A stretch of DNA of 7,223 bases, from assembly GCA_903934275.1 (NCBI GenBank), contig CAIZNF010000061.1, forward strand, positions 1-7,223. Direction: 5' to 3'. The notes under the pieces are model-generated. The model was not told the DNA's origin, searched no databases, and saw only the letters and a program-made list of their open reading frames with translations. Positions 5,780-7,223 of this stretch are shown here, in pieces. The first letter of the stretch is position 1. Each line of letters begins with the position of its first letter. Origin of the DNA: an uncultured Nitrosomonadales bacterium. Its GTDB lineage: Bacteria; Pseudomonadota; Gammaproteobacteria; Burkholderiales; Gallionellaceae. The translations under genes and the position numbers were made by a program.

Positions 5780-6460
5780 CTATTCGATTATTCGGTACCG
5801 GGTCGGGTCGCATATACCGGCAGAAATAAATCCGGCACTGCGCAAGCGGCATGAATCGCACGCACCGCAAGCACGGCCATATTCGTCGGCTTGGTAGCAA
5901 GATACCGTTTGCGCATAATCCACACCGAGCAGGTTTCCCTGCCGGATAATCTCCGCTTTGGACATATTCAGCAACGGCGCATGGACAGTTAGTGGATAGC
6001 CTTCGACGGCAGCTCTGGTAGCTAGATTCGCCATGCGCTCGAATGCTTCGATATATGCGGGGCGACAATCGGGATAGCCAGAATAATCCACCGCGTTCAC
6101 GCCGATGAAAATATCCTGTGCTTGCAACACTTCAGCCCAGGCCAGAGCCAACGACAGCATGATGGTGTTGCGGGCGGGGACATAAGTAACCGGGATGCCT
6201 TCGGTGGGCTGCTGCGGCACTGCGATGTTGTTATCGGTGAGAGCCGAACCGCCGAACCCGGTCAGATCGATGCTCACCACCCTGTGTTCGCGCGCGCCCA
6301 ATGTTTGCGCGACGCGCTGCGCTGCCGCCAGCTCGGCATGATGGCGTTGCCCATAATCCACGCTCAGCGCATAGCAGATATAACCTTGGACGCGAGCCAT
6401 TGCCAATATCGTTGCCGAGTCCAGCCCACCAGATAAAAGCACGACGGCATTTTTCATCAT
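5780..6460 (-). CDS. queC: 7-cyano-7-deazaguanine (preQ0) synthase QueC
   Basis: QueC turns 7-carboxy-7-deazaguanine into preQ0 using ATP and ammonia, in the cytoplasm, on the route to queuosine in tRNA. The 226-residue length is normal for the family. Landmarks are the PP-loop ATP site SGGLDS at 10-15, VDYGQRH 34-40, TYVPARNT 92-99, [15 protein letters not shown] 120-134, and the C-terminal zinc site C188, C198, C201, C204 in the CxADxxGxACGxCDSC pattern followed by RLRSAGF. All expected ligands are present, so it looks functional. Start ATG 6460 has AGGA 5 bases upstream (TTCAGGATATTAATG); a second ATG follows directly at 6457. The gene begins 16 bases after queE ends, so the two are probably one transcript, with QueE making the QueC substrate. 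Confidence 0.97.
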   Translation of the reverse strand: MMKNAVVLLSGGLDSATILAMARVQGYICYALSVDYGQRHHAELAAAQRVAQTLGAREHRVVSIDLTGFGGSALTDNNIAVPQQPTEGIPVTYVPARNTIMLSLALAWAEVLQAQDIFIGVNAVDYSGYPDCRPAYIEAFERMANLATRAAVEGYPLTVHAPLLNMSKAEIIRQGNLLGVDYAQTVSCYQADEYGRACGACDSCRLRSAGFISAGICDPTRYRIIE

Positions 6461-6476
6461 TAATATCCTGAAGCAA

Positions 6477-7127
6477 TTAATGCCCTGGGGCGTTGTTCCA
6501 CAGCAGCTTGTGCAATTGCAACAGCATCCTGACTTGCAGGCGGTCGCGCAGTATCCATTCTGCCAGTTGTGTGGGGTTCAATGTGCCGTGCGCGGGCGAA
6601 AACAGCACCGCGCATTTTCCGGTGAGATGATGTTGCTGCATGACCTGCTTAGCCCATTGGTAGTCGTGCTCGTCGCACAATATGAATTTGATTTCGTCTT
6701 GCTGAGTCAGCAGCGGCAGATTCTCCCAATGGTTTTTTTCTGCTTCCCCGGATGCAGGGGTTTTGATGTCAAGCACCCGCATCACCCGCTTATCGACTTC
6801 GCCGATATCCAGCGCGCCGCCGGTTTCCAGCGACACGTCGTAGCCCGCATCACACAACGCGTTGAGCAGAGTCAGGCAATTTTTTTGTGCCAACGGTTCG
6901 CCACCGGTAACAGTCACATAGCGCGGGGTATATTCGGTGGTCTGCCGGAGGATTTCTGCCACGCTCATGTTTTGCCCACCCGTGAAAGCGTAGGAGGTAT
7001 CACAGTAGGTGCGGCGCAACGGGCATCCGGTTAACCGGATAAATACGGTAGGCAGGCCGATGCGGCTGGTCTCGCCTTGCAGTGAGAAAAATATTTCGTT
7101 GATGCGCAGTTGCGGCACGATATTCAA
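6477..7127 (-). CDS. queE: 7-carboxy-7-deazaguanine synthase QueE with an altered radical-SAM cysteine motif
   Basis: QueE is the radical-SAM enzyme that contracts 6-carboxy-tetrahydropterin to 7-carboxy-7-deazaguanine, the QueC substrate. The 216-residue frame has the family features: [11 protein letters not shown] 9-19, FIRLTGCPL 29-37, YCDTSY 41-46, TGGEPL 74-79, LETGG 100-104, LDIKTP 119-124, DEIKFI 144-149 and the C-terminal QLHKLLWN. The cluster-binding motif should read CxxxCxxC; here it is C35-P-L-R-R39-T-Y-C42, the middle ligand being Arg (codon CGC at 7013-7011, one transition from TGC). That should impair the 4Fe-4S cluster, unless it is a base-calling error. The start is TTG 7127, directly after an in-frame TAA; GTG 7118 is the alternative; neither has a clear ribosome site. 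Identity is firm, activity doubtful. It is followed 16 bases later by queC. Confidence 0.93.
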   Translation of the reverse strand: MNIVPQLRINEIFFSLQGETSRIGLPTVFIRLTGCPLRRTYCDTSYAFTGGQNMSVAEILRQTTEYTPRYVTVTGGEPLAQKNCLTLLNALCDAGYDVSLETGGALDIGEVDKRVMRVLDIKTPASGEAEKNHWENLPLLTQQDEIKFILCDEHDYQWAKQVMQQHHLTGKCAVLFSPAHGTLNPTQLAEWILRDRLQVRMLLQLHKLLWNNAPGH

Positions 7128-7223
7128 ATTTTATTTCAAAGGCAAGATAGCTCTATCAATAGTGCGATAACGTAGGGCGGGTTCTGCCCGCCAGATATGG
7201 CTGTCGGGTACAGCTACTTGGAA
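7128..7223. other. Upstream region of queE with three short inverted repeats
   Basis: No gene is evident; the one open frame on the minus strand (ending in the TAA just before queE) shows no protein family. It holds GATAG/CTATC (7146-7157), a perfect 6-bp GGCGGG/CCCGCC stem with loop TTCTG (7176-7192), and GCTGT/ACAGC (7200-7214). The middle one resembles the small GGGCGGGTT-type interspersed repeats common between genes in beta- and gammaproteobacteria. A -35-like TTGATA lies at minus-strand 7160-7155, without a good -10. Confidence 0.5.
7176..7192. repeat. 6-bp GC hairpin, interspersed-repeat-like
   Basis: GGCGGG and CCCGCC flank a 5-base loop (TTCTG). No T tract follows on either strand, so an intrinsic terminator is unlikely. 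The surrounding GTAGGGCGGGTTCTGCCCGCC is of a kind often seen repeated between genes in proteobacteria; other copies cannot be looked for in this window. Confidence 0.5.

Noticed and set aside
5750..5782. Intrinsic terminator after queC
   Set aside because: CTTG-CGA-CAAG followed by CGGTATTTT is too short a stem and too weak a T run to call.
6480..7034. A 184-codon plus-strand frame antisense to queE
   Set aside because: It lies wholly over a clearly recognisable queE, shows no protein family and has no ribosome site; it is a by-product of queE codon use.
7128..7223. C-terminus of cpoB (ybgF), which often precedes queE, or a preQ1 riboswitch
   Set aside because: The one open minus-strand frame reads through a dispersed-repeat-like hairpin and shows no CpoB-like end; no preQ1 aptamer pattern can be fitted to this stretch.
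1..7223. CRISPR array, insertion sequence or conjugation genes
   Set aside because: No regularly spaced repeats, no transposase or terminal inverted repeats, and no relaxase/T4SS proteins are visible.

Overview
The window looks like a proteobacterial chromosome, most plausibly a betaproteobacterium of Nitrosomonadales/Gallionellaceae type. That guess rests on family resemblance of queE, queC and tRNA-Lys and on the tail-to-tail int/tRNA layout; it is an inference, not a database result. It holds the junction between an integrated mobile element (left, about 1-5625) and conserved host sequence (right, about 5625-7223).

Host side (minus strand, read right to left): queE and queC form a tight two-gene operon for two consecutive steps of 7-deazaguanine (preQ0, queuosine) synthesis. 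Behind it is a tRNA-Lys(UUU) gene with a near-consensus sigma-70 promoter of its own. Two oddities stand out. QueE has Arg where the second cysteine of the radical-SAM CxxxCxxC motif belongs, and no convincing ribosome binding site. The tRNA has a G-U pair closing its acceptor stem, at the end that faces the element. Upstream of queE, 7140-7214 holds three short inverted repeats and no gene.

Element side: a tyrosine integrase gene ends 15 bases from the 3' end of the tRNA, which marks the tRNA 3' end as the attachment site. Ahead of it, on the same strand and overlapping, are a small helix-turn-helix (excisionase-like) gene and a large Rep_trans-like replication initiator gene. Together they form a rep-xis-int module. 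Just inside the rep coding region lies a GC-rich hairpin with tetranucleotide repeats that could be a replication origin. The rep leader holds a 12-bp palindrome, a weak promoter and an interrupted dyad.

Left of the module is apparent cargo. An unrecognised 273-residue protein is preceded in the same frame by a well-initiated 28-codon mini-gene. Divergently transcribed across a 223-base gap is a NERD-nuclease/UvrD-like helicase that runs off the left edge. No second copy of the tRNA 3' end is visible, so the other end of the element, and probably more cargo, lies outside the window. No conjugation, capsid or transposase gene is visible here. The likeliest reading is a small integrative element or phage-satellite-like island that can excise, replicate and carry a possible defence gene. 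No stretch over 300 bases lacks a gene.
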